Source: an uncultured Bacteroidales bacterium
GTDB taxonomy: Bacteria; Bacteroidota; Bacteroidia; Bacteroidales; UBA932
Length of the DNA: 64,000 nucleotides
Direction: 5' to 3'
NCBI GenBank assembly: GCA_944325445.1
Contig: CALVAG010000008.1
Location: 52,446-116,445, forward strand
Shown here: piece after piece, positions 34,722 through 43,134 of the stretch
How positions within the stretch are numbered: the stretch's first letter is position 1
How the letters are laid out: each line of letters opens with the position of its first letter
Position numbers and translations under genes: made by a program
The notes under the pieces: model-generated
Told to the model about the DNA's origin: nothing
Databases searched by the model: none
What the model saw: the letters and a program-made list of their open reading frames with translations, nothing else

Positions 34722-36275
34722 TTATTTCCTCCCTTTTAATAAGTTAATAAACGGATTCATATAATTGGCACCTTTTTCCACAACTCCGTCCAATCCTTTG
34801 CCTCCAACTCTGCTTCTCTTTATATCTGCGAATATTCCCTTTTCCAGAGCATTGAAAAGCCCCTCCGATGTAAGTTGCTCCAATAATTCGATTGCCTTGT
34901 CCAGAACCTCTTTGGCTCTGTTTCTCACAATTCCGCCCTCCTTGAATTCCATCTCTTCACCTATGCTCTTCATATTTCCGAAGATATATTTGGCATTCTC
35001 GATAGAGAGGAAACGGTCCGACATAAACGGAGTATGGATAGCTTCGGTCGGCATTCCCAACAACTGTATGCCTTGTTGAGTCCAAATTCCGACTATATTG
35101 AAGAGTGCATCCTGGAGATGTCCCCTGAAAATATTGCCGGTCATGAATTTTGTAGGAGGCATATATTTTAAAGGTGCATTAGGGAATATTTCCCGTGCCA
35201 TCTGCGCCTGCGCCAACTCCATCAAAAATCCATTCTCCAGCATAGGATCCATTTCAAATGCATGTCCAAGTCCCATCTGCTCCTCGGGCAGTCCGGCCAG
35301 AAGTGCAAGCTGTTCATTTATAAGATCGGATGCCAATACGGTATGGGCGGCTTCAACGGCATCTGCGGTTGTAAGATAATTGTCCTCTCCCGTATTTATG
35401 ATAACGCCTGCAAAGCCGTTTATAATTCTTGAGAAGTATTGGTCAATCAGTGTCCTCTGCATATTTATATCTCTGAAGAGTATACCGTAAAGTGCATCGT
35501 TCAGCATTACGTCCAACCCTTCGAAGGCGCCCATGATTGCTATTTCAGGCATACAGAGACCTGAGCAGTAGTTGCAGACCCTTATATAACGTCCGAGCTC
35601 CTCTCCTACCTTGTCCATTGCCGAACGCATTATCTTGAAGTTCTCCTGAGTTGCATATGTTCCTCCGAATCCTTCGGTAGTGGCGCCGTAAGGCACGTAG
35701 TCCAGCAGACTCTGGCCTGTTGTACGTATGACGGCTATAATATCCGCACCCTGCCTTGCAGCAGCTTCTGCCTGCACGGCATCTTCATAAATATTGCCTG
35801 TAGCGACTATTACATAGATATATGGCTTCGGACCTTCACCTATGGTTTTAAGATAATGCTCCCGTCTCTCCCTGCGGGCACGTATCTTATTTACACTTGC
35901 ATCTATTACAGGTTGCAGAACCTTCTCCAACTGAGCTTTATCAGCTATGGAAGCTTTTGTTATATCCATATTGCCCTCTGCAACCTTTTCAGCAATCTGT
36001 TGGGGTGAAAGACCGGTTGCGATCATTGCATTCGCAATATGAAACAGGGCGCCTTCACCTAAAACACCTTTAGATTTCAGTTCATCAACTACCACATTCG
36101 GAAGCGGAACTCCGTTTGCGTCTACACCGTCAATACCCATAAGCCTGCACAGCGTACGTTCAACTGCAACAGTCGTGTAAGACTCTACAAAAGATTGAAC
36201 TTCATCGGCAATCTCCTTTGCCAGACCTTTAGCCCGCTCAACCTTTTTAAAATCCAATCCTAATTTACTCTGCAT
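34722..36275 (-). CDS. kamD: Lysine 5,6-aminomutase alpha subunit
   Basis: A 517-residue subunit of the adenosylcobalamin and PLP-dependent mutase, normal in length. It forms the TIM-barrel active site. Recognisable blocks include the N-terminal LGLDFKKVERAKGLAKEIADEV, the DRFLSIENAKYIFGN stretch and the C-terminal GGKGLDGVVEKGANYMNPF. It lies between kamC (6 bp) and kamE (2 bp). Because the enzyme needs coenzyme B12, the cell must make or import it; no cobalamin riboswitch was seen in the roughly 60-base operon leader. Confidence 0.95.
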   Translation of the reverse strand: MQSKLGLDFKKVERAKGLAKEIADEVQSFVESYTTVAVERTLCRLMGIDGVDANGVPLPNVVVDELKSKGVLGEGALFHIANAMIATGLSPQQIAEKVAEGNMDITKASIADKAQLEKVLQPVIDASVNKIRARRERREHYLKTIGEGPKPYIYVIVATGNIYEDAVQAEAAARQGADIIAVIRTTGQSLLDYVPYGATTEGFGGTYATQENFKIMRSAMDKVGEELGRYIRVCNYCSGLCMPEIAIMGAFEGLDVMLNDALYGILFRDINMQRTLIDQYFSRIINGFAGVIINTGEDNYLTTADAVEAAHTVLASDLINEQLALLAGLPEEQMGLGHAFEMDPMLENGFLMELAQAQMAREIFPNAPLKYMPPTKFMTGNIFRGHLQDALFNIVGIWTQQGIQLLGMPTEAIHTPFMSDRFLSIENAKYIFGNMKSIGEEMEFKEGGIVRNRAKEVLDKAIELLEQLTSEGLFNALEKGIFADIKRSRVGGKGLDGVVEKGANYMNPFINLLKGRK

Positions 36276-36281
36276 ATAAAA

Positions 36282-37628
36282 TCAATTTAAATATTTTTTT
36301 GTCGATTCAATCCACTCCTTATTTACTCCCAGCTGTTCGGCAATAGCCACCGCCTCATGCGGCACATCTCCGCTCTCCGTCTCTATCAATCTGTAATCCA
36401 TCCTGCCATCCTTCAATCCCGCCACTCTATATCTTTTTATATTATCGTTCTTGATATTATAATGTGTAGCCACTACCGTTCCACCCTTCGATTTTCCGAT
36501 AACCTCCAACAGCCCTTCAACCAGAGCCGTCCCCTCGATAGGATTCGTGGCTCTCGCCGGTTCATCCAAAAGGGCAAGCAGATTGTCACCTCTCCTTATG
36601 CTCTCCACGATCTCGTTTATGGCCAGCATTTCAGCGGCGAATGAAGATATCCCCTTTTCCGCATTCTGATCGTCACCGATGCTGAACAGTATCTTGTCCA
36701 CAATGTTCACGCAACAGTTTTGCGCAGCCACTCCGAAACCGAACTGGGCCGCAATCTGGTTTAAAGCCAATGTTTTCAAGACTACGCTTTTGCCCCCCAT
36801 ATTAGCCCCGATTATAGTAACGGGCTTCTTCTCGAAAGAGATGTCCACGGGGACATATGCCGCTCCCCGCTGCTCCACCGCCGCCTTTACCATTGGATTG
36901 AACATTCCACGATAAAAGGTTTCACCGCCTTCGGCTATTGCAGGGAAACATAAACCCAACTCTTTCATTTGCGCAACGGTGGCTATCATTATGTCCAGCA
37001 ATGAGAGATTTTTAAGGGTATGTTCCAGTTTTTTTGCCTTGCCGGCCAGTTTATGCGCCAATTCCTGCCTTACCCCATTCTCCAGTTCATCGTTCCGCTG
37101 CTGCAAAAGAGCAAGGGAAGTCATCTGCTCATCGTCCAGCGCTTTTTCCCCGAATCCGGTAATCGCCTTCATCCTCTTTCTTACTTCAGCCAACTCTTCC
37201 GAATAGGAATCGTATATATAAAACGAAGGAATATTCAACGAATCGGGATCCAATATCTCGATAACATCGCTTAAATCCGGCAGATTCACAACTGCAATTC
37301 GCTCTTTTTCCATCAATTGCGACACTTCACGTGCAACAATTGCCAAATATTTTATTTCAAATAACTCTATATCGTCCAACACGGCTCCCTCGCCGGTCCG
37401 CCTTATTGTTGCCGAGATATCTTTCAGACATACCAGCTTGCCTGCGATATCACCGCAATTTTTGTTATACAGCGCATTCAATTTACTGTAACGGATATCT
37501 ATGTCGCGTTTAGATTTCATTGCTTCGCTCTCCAACAGCATTTTTCTTGCAGAAGAGGAACTTAACGGCAATTTATCGTATAAAAAACGTATTCCGCAGT
37601 CTATATCCAATACAGATTTAAATGTCAT
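36282..37628 (-). CDS. kamC: MutS-related ATPase of the lysine operon (KamC type)
   Basis: A 448-residue protein whose C-terminal half is a MutS-like ABC ATPase: Walker A GANMGGKS, GISSFAAEM, and Walker B LLALLDEPARATNP. The N-terminal mismatch-recognition and connector domains of MutS are missing; a helical lever-like region fills about 1-230. Such MutS fragments are conserved within lysine 5,6-aminomutase loci, and a role in assembly or reactivation of the B12 enzyme has been proposed; mismatch repair is unlikely. It overlaps kamB by 11 bp. Function in this organism is inferred only from position. Confidence 0.85.
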   Translation of the reverse strand: MTFKSVLDIDCGIRFLYDKLPLSSSSARKMLLESEAMKSKRDIDIRYSKLNALYNKNCGDIAGKLVCLKDISATIRRTGEGAVLDDIELFEIKYLAIVAREVSQLMEKERIAVVNLPDLSDVIEILDPDSLNIPSFYIYDSYSEELAEVRKRMKAITGFGEKALDDEQMTSLALLQQRNDELENGVRQELAHKLAGKAKKLEHTLKNLSLLDIMIATVAQMKELGLCFPAIAEGGETFYRGMFNPMVKAAVEQRGAAYVPVDISFEKKPVTIIGANMGGKSVVLKTLALNQIAAQFGFGVAAQNCCVNIVDKILFSIGDDQNAEKGISSFAAEMLAINEIVESIRRGDNLLALLDEPARATNPIEGTALVEGLLEVIGKSKGGTVVATHYNIKNDNIKRYRVAGLKDGRMDYRLIETESGDVPHEAVAIAEQLGVNKEWIESTKKYLN

Positions 37629-38637
37629 ATCTGTTTTTTACTATATCATAAACGGGAAACCCTATCGTTTCTCGTAATTTTTCACATAAAATATCGCTGT
37701 CCAGCACAAATCCGTTAGGTGCTACAGGATTTATGCATACAGCCAAAAGTCTGCTTTTTTGAAGAACTGCTATTCTTCCCCCGCTATGCACGAAATTTCT
37801 ATAGACCATTTCATCTATAAAAATCTTTGTAAAATCTCTCACCACCAATGTCAAATCTTTAACTCCCGCCCCGCTCGCCACCTTTTTGAGGAATGTATCG
37901 GTCAATGCACCCGCTGTATAAATGTACTTGATATCAGCAGGTATTTTAAGTTCAGATGCCGTTACGGCCAAAGACGACCTAAGCCCGAGGTCTACGGCTT
38001 TCCCGTCGCAATCCACTCCCCATACTCCATTTTCTACATGCTCAAGCAACTTGAAGAGGTGTTCATGAACAGTCGGCAAATTGATAAGTTCGACTACATA
38101 CTTCGTTTTCCTGACAAGTGTATTCACATTGGATGAAAGCGCCGCTCCCGTAGAGAGGATCATTGCCTGACTTATGGCGGGAGACGCAAGACTCAAACGT
38201 GATATCGCTCCATCAATGATTGTAATATCTGCTCCCAAGGCCCTTACTGAACGAATCCACCTGCTTAAGGCAGGATTGCTCGACGGACCGGAAAGCATAA
38301 CTTTACCTCCTATTCTCACCTTTCCTGTTACAACTCTTCCCAAAGAACTTCTTTCGTTTGTAATATCCACTAGTTCGCTTACCAGTTTCCTTTTTTTGTA
38401 GTAAGTTTCAGATGTGGAGAAAAGTACTCCTTCCCTCAGATAAATTTCAGGTTTTTTGGTTGCCGTAACCTGATCTTTACTCTCTCCGTCTATACCTATA
38501 GAGGTTACCGCCACTTTCCTGGCCTGCAGCGGTAACCTTGACAGGATATAGTTCAAACACTCTGTTTTGCCAACATTTTTTTCAAGACCTACGATAGAGA
38601 GGCTATCATACTTTAGAATCTCTTTAATAAATGGCAT
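37618..38637 (-). CDS. kamB: Conserved P-loop protein of the lysine operon (KamB type)
   Basis: A 339-residue protein with a P-loop-like N terminus (IVGLEKNVGKTECLNY, about 15-30) and no other domain I can name. It matches, by gene position and size, the conserved protein found next to the MutS-like protein in Fusobacterium, Porphyromonas and clostridial lysine loci. Its overlap with kamC suggests the two proteins act together, possibly as a repair system that exchanges damaged cobalamin in KamDE. That is a hypothesis; no catalytic motif proves it. Confidence 0.8.
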   Translation of the reverse strand: MPFIKEILKYDSLSIVGLEKNVGKTECLNYILSRLPLQARKVAVTSIGIDGESKDQVTATKKPEIYLREGVLFSTSETYYKKRKLVSELVDITNERSSLGRVVTGKVRIGGKVMLSGPSSNPALSRWIRSVRALGADITIIDGAISRLSLASPAISQAMILSTGAALSSNVNTLVRKTKYVVELINLPTVHEHLFKLLEHVENGVWGVDCDGKAVDLGLRSSLAVTASELKIPADIKYIYTAGALTDTFLKKVASGAGVKDLTLVVRDFTKIFIDEMVYRNFVHSGGRIAVLQKSRLLAVCINPVAPNGFVLDSDILCEKLRETIGFPVYDIVKNRYDI

Positions 38638-38659
38638 TGAACAACAGTGTTTTTTTAGA

Positions 38660-39913
38660 CTAATGCTTGTGAGCTCTCTCTTTTCTGCTTAAGTGAGCAG
38701 GCTCTATAGACATACCCTTGCCTTCCAACAAAGAAGAGACGCCTTCGATATGCTCAGAAGCGTTTGCCTTGCAATACTCACAATTGCACTCGTTCTTAGT
38801 GTAGTCCAGAGGCTCGGTATATGTGGTTATAACACCCTCGAAATTTCTGAGGACAACCTTGCCGGGAGCCTGTGAAATTACATAATTAGGCATTACAGGA
38901 GTTTTACCGCCTCCACCCGGAGCGTCCACTACGAAGGTAGGCACTGCATAACCGCTTGTATGGCCGCGAAGCCCCTCTATAATCTCTATGCCCTTCGATA
39001 CAGGTGTTCTGAAATGCTCGAGCCCCATAGAGAGGTCGCACTGATAAATATAGTAAGGTCTTACCCTAATCTTTACCAGCTCATGTACGAGTTTTTTCAT
39101 TGTGTTCACACAATCGTTCACTCCTCTGAGAAGTACGCTCTGGTTTCCGAGAGGAATACCGGCATCTGCCAATTTCGCACAGGCTGCCGCAGACTCCGGA
39201 GTTATCTCATGAGGATGATTGAAGTGCGTATTCAACCAAATCGGGTGATATTTCTTAAGCATATTCACCAGATTATCGGTAATTCTCTGAGGGCATACGA
39301 CAGGCGTTCTGGAACCGATTCTTATGATTTCCACATGCGGGATAGCCCTCAAGCGTTGGATTATAGACTCCAATTTCTCATCGCTTACCATCAGGGCATC
39401 TCCTCCCGAAAGAAGCACGTCCCTTACTTGCGGTGTCCTTGCAATGTAATCTATAGCCTTTTGGATATTATCAGAAGATGTATCCCCATCCTTTTGTCCG
39501 GCGAACCTTCTTCTGGTACAGTGACGGCAATACATCGAACACATGTCCGTAATAAGAAGCAATACCCTGTCCGGATACCTGTGGGTCAAACCCGGTACCG
39601 GAGAATCCTCATCTTCATGAAGAGGGTCAAGCAAGTCTGCAGCAGACTGATGAGTCTCCTTGCCTGTAGGTATAGCCTGTTTACGTATAGGACAATCCGG
39701 ATTGTTCGGATCTATCAGGCTCAAATAGTATGGAGTTATGGCCATTCTCAAGGTCTGGAGCGTTTTTCTCACGCCCTCCTCCTCTTCCTTTGTCAGAGGT
39801 ATATACTTCTTGAGATCCTCCAAGGTCTCCACCCTGTTTTTAACTTGCCATTTCCAGTCATTCCACTGCTCGTCAGGGACATTGGGAAACAACTCTTTTC
39901 TTCTATATACCAT
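38660..39913 (-). CDS. kamA: Lysine 2,3-aminomutase
   Basis: A 417-residue radical SAM, PLP-dependent enzyme converting L-lysine to L-beta-lysine, the first step of lysine fermentation. The SAM cluster cysteines are C125, C129 and C132 (CSMYCRHC), the same numbers as in the clostridial enzyme. The PLP lysine lies in DAPGGGGKTPV near residue 337. A C-terminal zinc-binding region follows (NECNCEYCKA). Being over 400 residues and with this tail, it is the true fermentative type rather than EpmB, the shorter EF-P modifying relative. Confidence 0.96.
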   Translation of the reverse strand: MVYRRKELFPNVPDEQWNDWKWQVKNRVETLEDLKKYIPLTKEEEEGVRKTLQTLRMAITPYYLSLIDPNNPDCPIRKQAIPTGKETHQSAADLLDPLHEDEDSPVPGLTHRYPDRVLLLITDMCSMYCRHCTRRRFAGQKDGDTSSDNIQKAIDYIARTPQVRDVLLSGGDALMVSDEKLESIIQRLRAIPHVEIIRIGSRTPVVCPQRITDNLVNMLKKYHPIWLNTHFNHPHEITPESAAACAKLADAGIPLGNQSVLLRGVNDCVNTMKKLVHELVKIRVRPYYIYQCDLSMGLEHFRTPVSKGIEIIEGLRGHTSGYAVPTFVVDAPGGGGKTPVMPNYVISQAPGKVVLRNFEGVITTYTEPLDYTKNECNCEYCKANASEHIEGVSSLLEGKGMSIEPAHLSRKERAHKH

Positions 39914-39938
39914 AATCTGTTGTTTTAAATTGTTACTG

Positions 39939-40979
39939 TTAAGCGTAAAGCTGAGTAAATATGTCTCTCAACTCTTTGCTCTCTCTCAGCTCTTGCAGAG
40001 TAATCTCCGCATGTCCTTTTGTATAACCGTTACCGATAATCATAGTAACGTCACTGCCTACGCCCTCTGCTCCAAGAGCTGCTTTTGTAAAGCTTGTAGC
40101 CATGGAGAAGAAGTAAACCAAACCGGTATTTTTGGTACAGAGAATAGATGTCATCTCCGTATTTTCGATATTTACGTTATTGATTGTAATATCGCACATT
40201 TCACCGTTTGTAAGTTCTTCTATCTTCTGAAGAACAGCTACCGTATCCGTTGCATCTGCAGAAAATACTATATCGCAAAAACCTAATTTCTTAAGTCTTT
40301 CAGTACTTTTCTCGCTATGGCATAAACCTATTACCTTTCCGGTTACGCCAGCCCTTTTCTTGGCCTCATAGCAGCAAAGCATACCTGATTTACCGCCTGC
40401 ACCGATAATAAGAACCGTATCGCCAGGTTTGACCAATTTTGCGGTTTGCGCAGGAGCGCCTGCAACGTCAAGTGCAGAAAGAGCAAGTTTTTCAGGAAGA
40501 TCTGAAGGAATTTTTGCATATATGCCGCTCTCGAAGAGGATAGCCTTGCCTTTGATATCAACCTGATCCACATCGGGACGAACTTCAAGAATCTCATCGA
40601 TTCTAAGAGGGGTGAGTGAAAGTGAAACAAGAGTAGCGATCTTGTCGCCGACTTTCAGGTCTCTCTTGCCTACGAGGGCATCGCCGATTTTTTCTACAGT
40701 ACCGAGCAACATTCCGCCTGAACCTGTCCACGGGTTTCTGTGCTTTCCCTGAGTCTCGACTATCCATTTCATTGTCTCCTTAATTTTTTCCACATCGCCG
40801 TTAGCCCTGCGTGAGATCTCGGTAAATGAAGCCGAATCGATGTTCAATGTCTGTACATTAATGAGAATTTCGTTGTCGTAGATCTCATCCATGTTGTTAT
40901 CCAGCTTATTGGCCGGTTGAGGAAGCACTCCTTTAGGATCGAGCACTCTATGAATGCCGTATTTGTTACCTTTTTTCAT
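39939..40979 (-). CDS. kdd: L-erythro-3,5-diaminohexanoate dehydrogenase
   Basis: A 346-residue NAD(P)-dependent dehydrogenase that oxidatively deaminates 3,5-diaminohexanoate to 5-amino-3-oxohexanoate. A Rossmann-type cofactor loop is visible (VLIIGAGGKSGMLCCYEAKKRAG written in parts: GAGGKSG near 177). The N terminus (MKKGNKYGIHRVLDPKGVLPQPA) is typical of Kdd. It lies between kce and kamA, 54 bp after kce, the largest gap in the operon; no promoter on the same strand was found in that gap. Assignment is well supported by neighbours. Confidence 0.94.
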   Translation of the reverse strand: MKKGNKYGIHRVLDPKGVLPQPANKLDNNMDEIYDNEILINVQTLNIDSASFTEISRRANGDVEKIKETMKWIVETQGKHRNPWTGSGGMLLGTVEKIGDALVGKRDLKVGDKIATLVSLSLTPLRIDEILEVRPDVDQVDIKGKAILFESGIYAKIPSDLPEKLALSALDVAGAPAQTAKLVKPGDTVLIIGAGGKSGMLCCYEAKKRAGVTGKVIGLCHSEKSTERLKKLGFCDIVFSADATDTVAVLQKIEELTNGEMCDITINNVNIENTEMTSILCTKNTGLVYFFSMATSFTKAALGAEGVGSDVTMIIGNGYTKGHAEITLQELRESKELRDIFTQLYA

Positions 40980-41033
40980 AATATCTTTGATTTTTTAAAA
41001 TTTTGACAATTAAACTATTAATATTTATCATAT

Positions 41034-41858
41034 TTATTTTGCCTTGAGGCCCAGAATTTCCCTTGCCTCGGCAGATGTTGCGACCTCGCGTCCCAGTTCC
41101 TTTGCCAGACGTACGACCTTTGCAACCAGTTCTCCGTTGGATTTTGCAAGCACTCCCCTTTCAAGATAGAGATTGTCTTCAAAACCGACTCTTACATGTC
41201 CTCCCATTACAATTGCGGGAGCAGCAAGCTGGAAGGCATATCTTCCTATACCTGTAGCTGTCCATGTAGAACCTGCCGGAATATTATTTACAAGCCATGC
41301 CAGGTTCTGTACGGTTGCAGGTGTGCATCCGGGAACGCCCAACACGAAATTGAATTGCATGGGAGCGCCTGGCACCAGGCCTTTTTTAGCCATTGTCAGA
41401 ATGGTATCGAGATGTCCCATTTCGAAACACTCATACTCCGGTTTTATATTGTTTTCCAGCATTCTTTTTCCGAACGCCCTCATTGTAGGCATGGTATTCT
41501 CGAATACATCGTCTCCGAAATTGCATGTTCCGCAATCGAGGGTCGCCATCTCGGGATATAGTTCGGTAGGCTGCAAACGCTCTTCGGCCGTCATGCCTAC
41601 GGCGCCACCCGTCGAAGGGATGATAATAACATCGGGACATGCCTTATATATGGCATCCATGCACTCTTTAAAACGTGCCTTGCTCTGCGTGGGAGTACCG
41701 TCATCCTCTCTTACATGAAGATGGACAATGGCAGCTCCGGCATCGACAGCAGACTTCGCCTCCCTTACAATCTCCTCTACGGTATAAGGAACGGCAGGAT
41801 TCTGCTCTTTTGTCACCTCGGCGCCGCATATAGCAGCTGTTATAATCAATTTTGTCAT
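41034..41858 (-). CDS. kce: 3-keto-5-aminohexanoate cleavage enzyme
   Basis: A 274-residue TIM-barrel enzyme of the BKACE (DUF849) family. It condenses 5-amino-3-oxohexanoate with acetyl-CoA to give acetoacetate and 3-aminobutyryl-CoA. The zinc-binding HLHVRED motif is present at about residues 46-52 and the GTCNFGDDVFEN region follows the usual pattern. Placement between kal and kdd makes the lysine role, rather than another BKACE activity, very likely. It starts 4 bp after kal. Confidence 0.95.
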   Translation of the reverse strand: MTKLIITAAICGAEVTKEQNPAVPYTVEEIVREAKSAVDAGAAIVHLHVREDDGTPTQSKARFKECMDAIYKACPDVIIIPSTGGAVGMTAEERLQPTELYPEMATLDCGTCNFGDDVFENTMPTMRAFGKRMLENNIKPEYECFEMGHLDTILTMAKKGLVPGAPMQFNFVLGVPGCTPATVQNLAWLVNNIPAGSTWTATGIGRYAFQLAAPAIVMGGHVRVGFEDNLYLERGVLAKSNGELVAKVVRLAKELGREVATSAEAREILGLKAK

Positions 41859-41862
41859 AGCA

Positions 41863-42255
41863 CTACTTTTTATTTCTTTGACATTTTGCAGGGACTACGC
41901 ATGTTCCGCTTGCACGGCACACCACAATCGGCTCAGCCAAAACATCCGCCGCCGAATCCGAAATGTCCGGACGTGGCGCTATCACCTTTTTGGCTTCGAA
42001 TACCATTTTTCTTGAAGTATTGCCGACAGACACTATCTCACCTGTAGCCTCGATATAATCTCCGGCGTAAACCGGAGCCATGAATTCGACGTTATCATAA
42101 GCCTTGAAGAGCCCCTCGTCGCCATCGTTTATTATAAGCAACTCGGTAGCTACGTCTCCGAAAAGATTGAGCATTCTTGCACCGTCTACAAGATTTCCGC
42201 CGTAATGAGCGTCATGACAGCTCATTCTTACTCTGATTAATGCCTTCTTTGTCAT
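41863..42255 (-). CDS. kal: 3-aminobutyryl-CoA ammonia-lyase
   Basis: A 130-residue hotdog-fold protein. It removes ammonia from 3-aminobutyryl-CoA, giving crotonyl-CoA for butyryl-CoA dehydrogenase. The N-terminal segment ([25 protein letters not shown]) with the conserved HYGGNLVDG and the acyl-CoA pocket [12 protein letters not shown] are visible. The C terminus ends in basic residues after a cysteine. Gene order (second in operon, between CoA-transferase A and kce) supports the assignment over a generic thioesterase. Confidence 0.92.
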   Translation of the reverse strand: MTKKALIRVRMSCHDAHYGGNLVDGARMLNLFGDVATELLIINDGDEGLFKAYDNVEFMAPVYAGDYIEATGEIVSVGNTSRKMVFEAKKVIAPRPDISDSAADVLAEPIVVCRASGTCVVPAKCQRNKK

Positions 42256-42273
42256 AATCTGTTTTGTTATTTG

Positions 42274-42921
42274 TTATTTTGAATAGATATAATCCACAAA
42301 CATGGCAGGAGTATGAACTGCCTCAGGAGCGATTTCGCCGACCTTGACCACCTTCTCGGCCTCGGCTATAACCAAATCTGCAGCTGTTGCCATCAGCGGG
42401 TTGAAATTCTGGGTAGTTCCGACATATACCAGATTACCGCTTTCATCTGCAACGGTAGCTCCGATAAGGGCGACATCGGCCTTCAATGGTTTCTCAAGAA
42501 GATAGGTTTTGCCATCTACTACCACAGTCTCTTTCCCCTCTGCGACAACGGTTCCCATGCCGGTTGTTGTAAGGACACCGCCCAAGCCGGCGCCGGCAGC
42601 CCTAATTCTCTCTGCAAGGGTTCCCTGTGGCGAAAACTCGATTTTAAGTTCGCCGCTATTCATCTGCTCGCTTGTATGAGGGTTCGTTCCGATATGAGAA
42701 ACTATCAACTTTTTAACCTGTTTGTTGGTTATCAGTTTTCCATGAGCAACATCCGCATAGGCAGTGTCGTTGCAAATCAGTGTAAGATCTTTAACACCTG
42801 ATTCTGCCAATGCGTCAAGAATCGCGATCGGGCTACCGGCTCCCAGGAAACCGCCGACCATTACTACCATACCGTCCTTAACTTTAGAAACGGCATCTTG
42901 CAAAGAAATTCTCTTGTCCAT
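42274..42921 (-). CDS. Butyryl-CoA:acetoacetate CoA-transferase, subunit A
   Basis: A 215-residue class-I CoA-transferase alpha chain with the glycine-rich VMVGGFLGAGSPIAILDAL region and the middle block GAGLGGVLTTTGMGT. Partner is the beta chain at 33255-33917. It is the first gene of the lysine operon; transcription from the promoter just upstream leaves a leader of about 60 bases. Separation of the two subunit genes across the operon is odd for this enzyme, whose subunits are usually encoded side by side. Confidence 0.92.
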   Translation of the reverse strand: MDKRISLQDAVSKVKDGMVVMVGGFLGAGSPIAILDALAESGVKDLTLICNDTAYADVAHGKLITNKQVKKLIVSHIGTNPHTSEQMNSGELKIEFSPQGTLAERIRAAGAGLGGVLTTTGMGTVVAEGKETVVVDGKTYLLEKPLKADVALIGATVADESGNLVYVGTTQNFNPLMATAADLVIAEAEKVVKVGEIAPEAVHTPAMFVDYIYSK

Positions 42922-42986
42922 TATAAAAAAAATTAAATTGTACTCCTATAATTGCGATTTGCGACAGTTTTTCATCTATCTATTCG

Positions 42987-43017
42987 CAAAATTAAAGAAT
43001 TAAAAATTCATTTCAAA
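42987..43017 (-). promoter_or_regulatory. Promoter of the lysine-fermentation operon
   Basis: On the minus strand, TTTG (43017-43014) and TAATTTTG (42994-42987) are 19 bp apart, fully matching the Bacteroidetes consensus. The predicted start near 42981 precedes the first ATG by about 60 bases. The flanks are A/T-rich; no inverted repeat that would mark an operator was evident. Confidence 0.8.
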
Positions 43018-43097
43018 TAACATTCTTGTTATATTTTTCGAATAAAAATTCGAATAAAAAACTTGGCTATAAAATTAAGAAATTAAACTATTATTAA

Positions 43098-43105
43098 TAC
43101 ATTTG
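43098..43105 (+). promoter_or_regulatory. Promoter -7 box of mscS
   Basis: TACATTTG matches TAnnTTTG, 29 bp before the mscS ATG at 43135. A TTTG at the right distance upstream was not found. Divergent from the lysine operon promoter about 80 bp away. Confidence 0.5.
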
Positions 43106-43134
43106 TATGACTTTTTCAGAAAAAAAGATTGCGA

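Noticed and set aside
36282..37628. MutS as a DNA mismatch repair protein
   Set aside because: It lacks the mismatch-binding and connector domains and is embedded in the lysine operon; KamC is the better name.
40982..40989. A plus-strand TATCTTTG between kdd and kce, suggesting an antisense promoter
   Set aside because: The nearest TTTG is 16 bp away instead of 19-21, and nothing on the plus strand follows that it could express; likely chance in A/T-rich DNA.
42922..42981. Possible cobalamin riboswitch in front of the lysine operon, since KamDE needs B12
   Set aside because: The leader from the predicted start is only about 60 bases, too short for a cobalamin riboswitch, and no B12-box-like sequence was seen.
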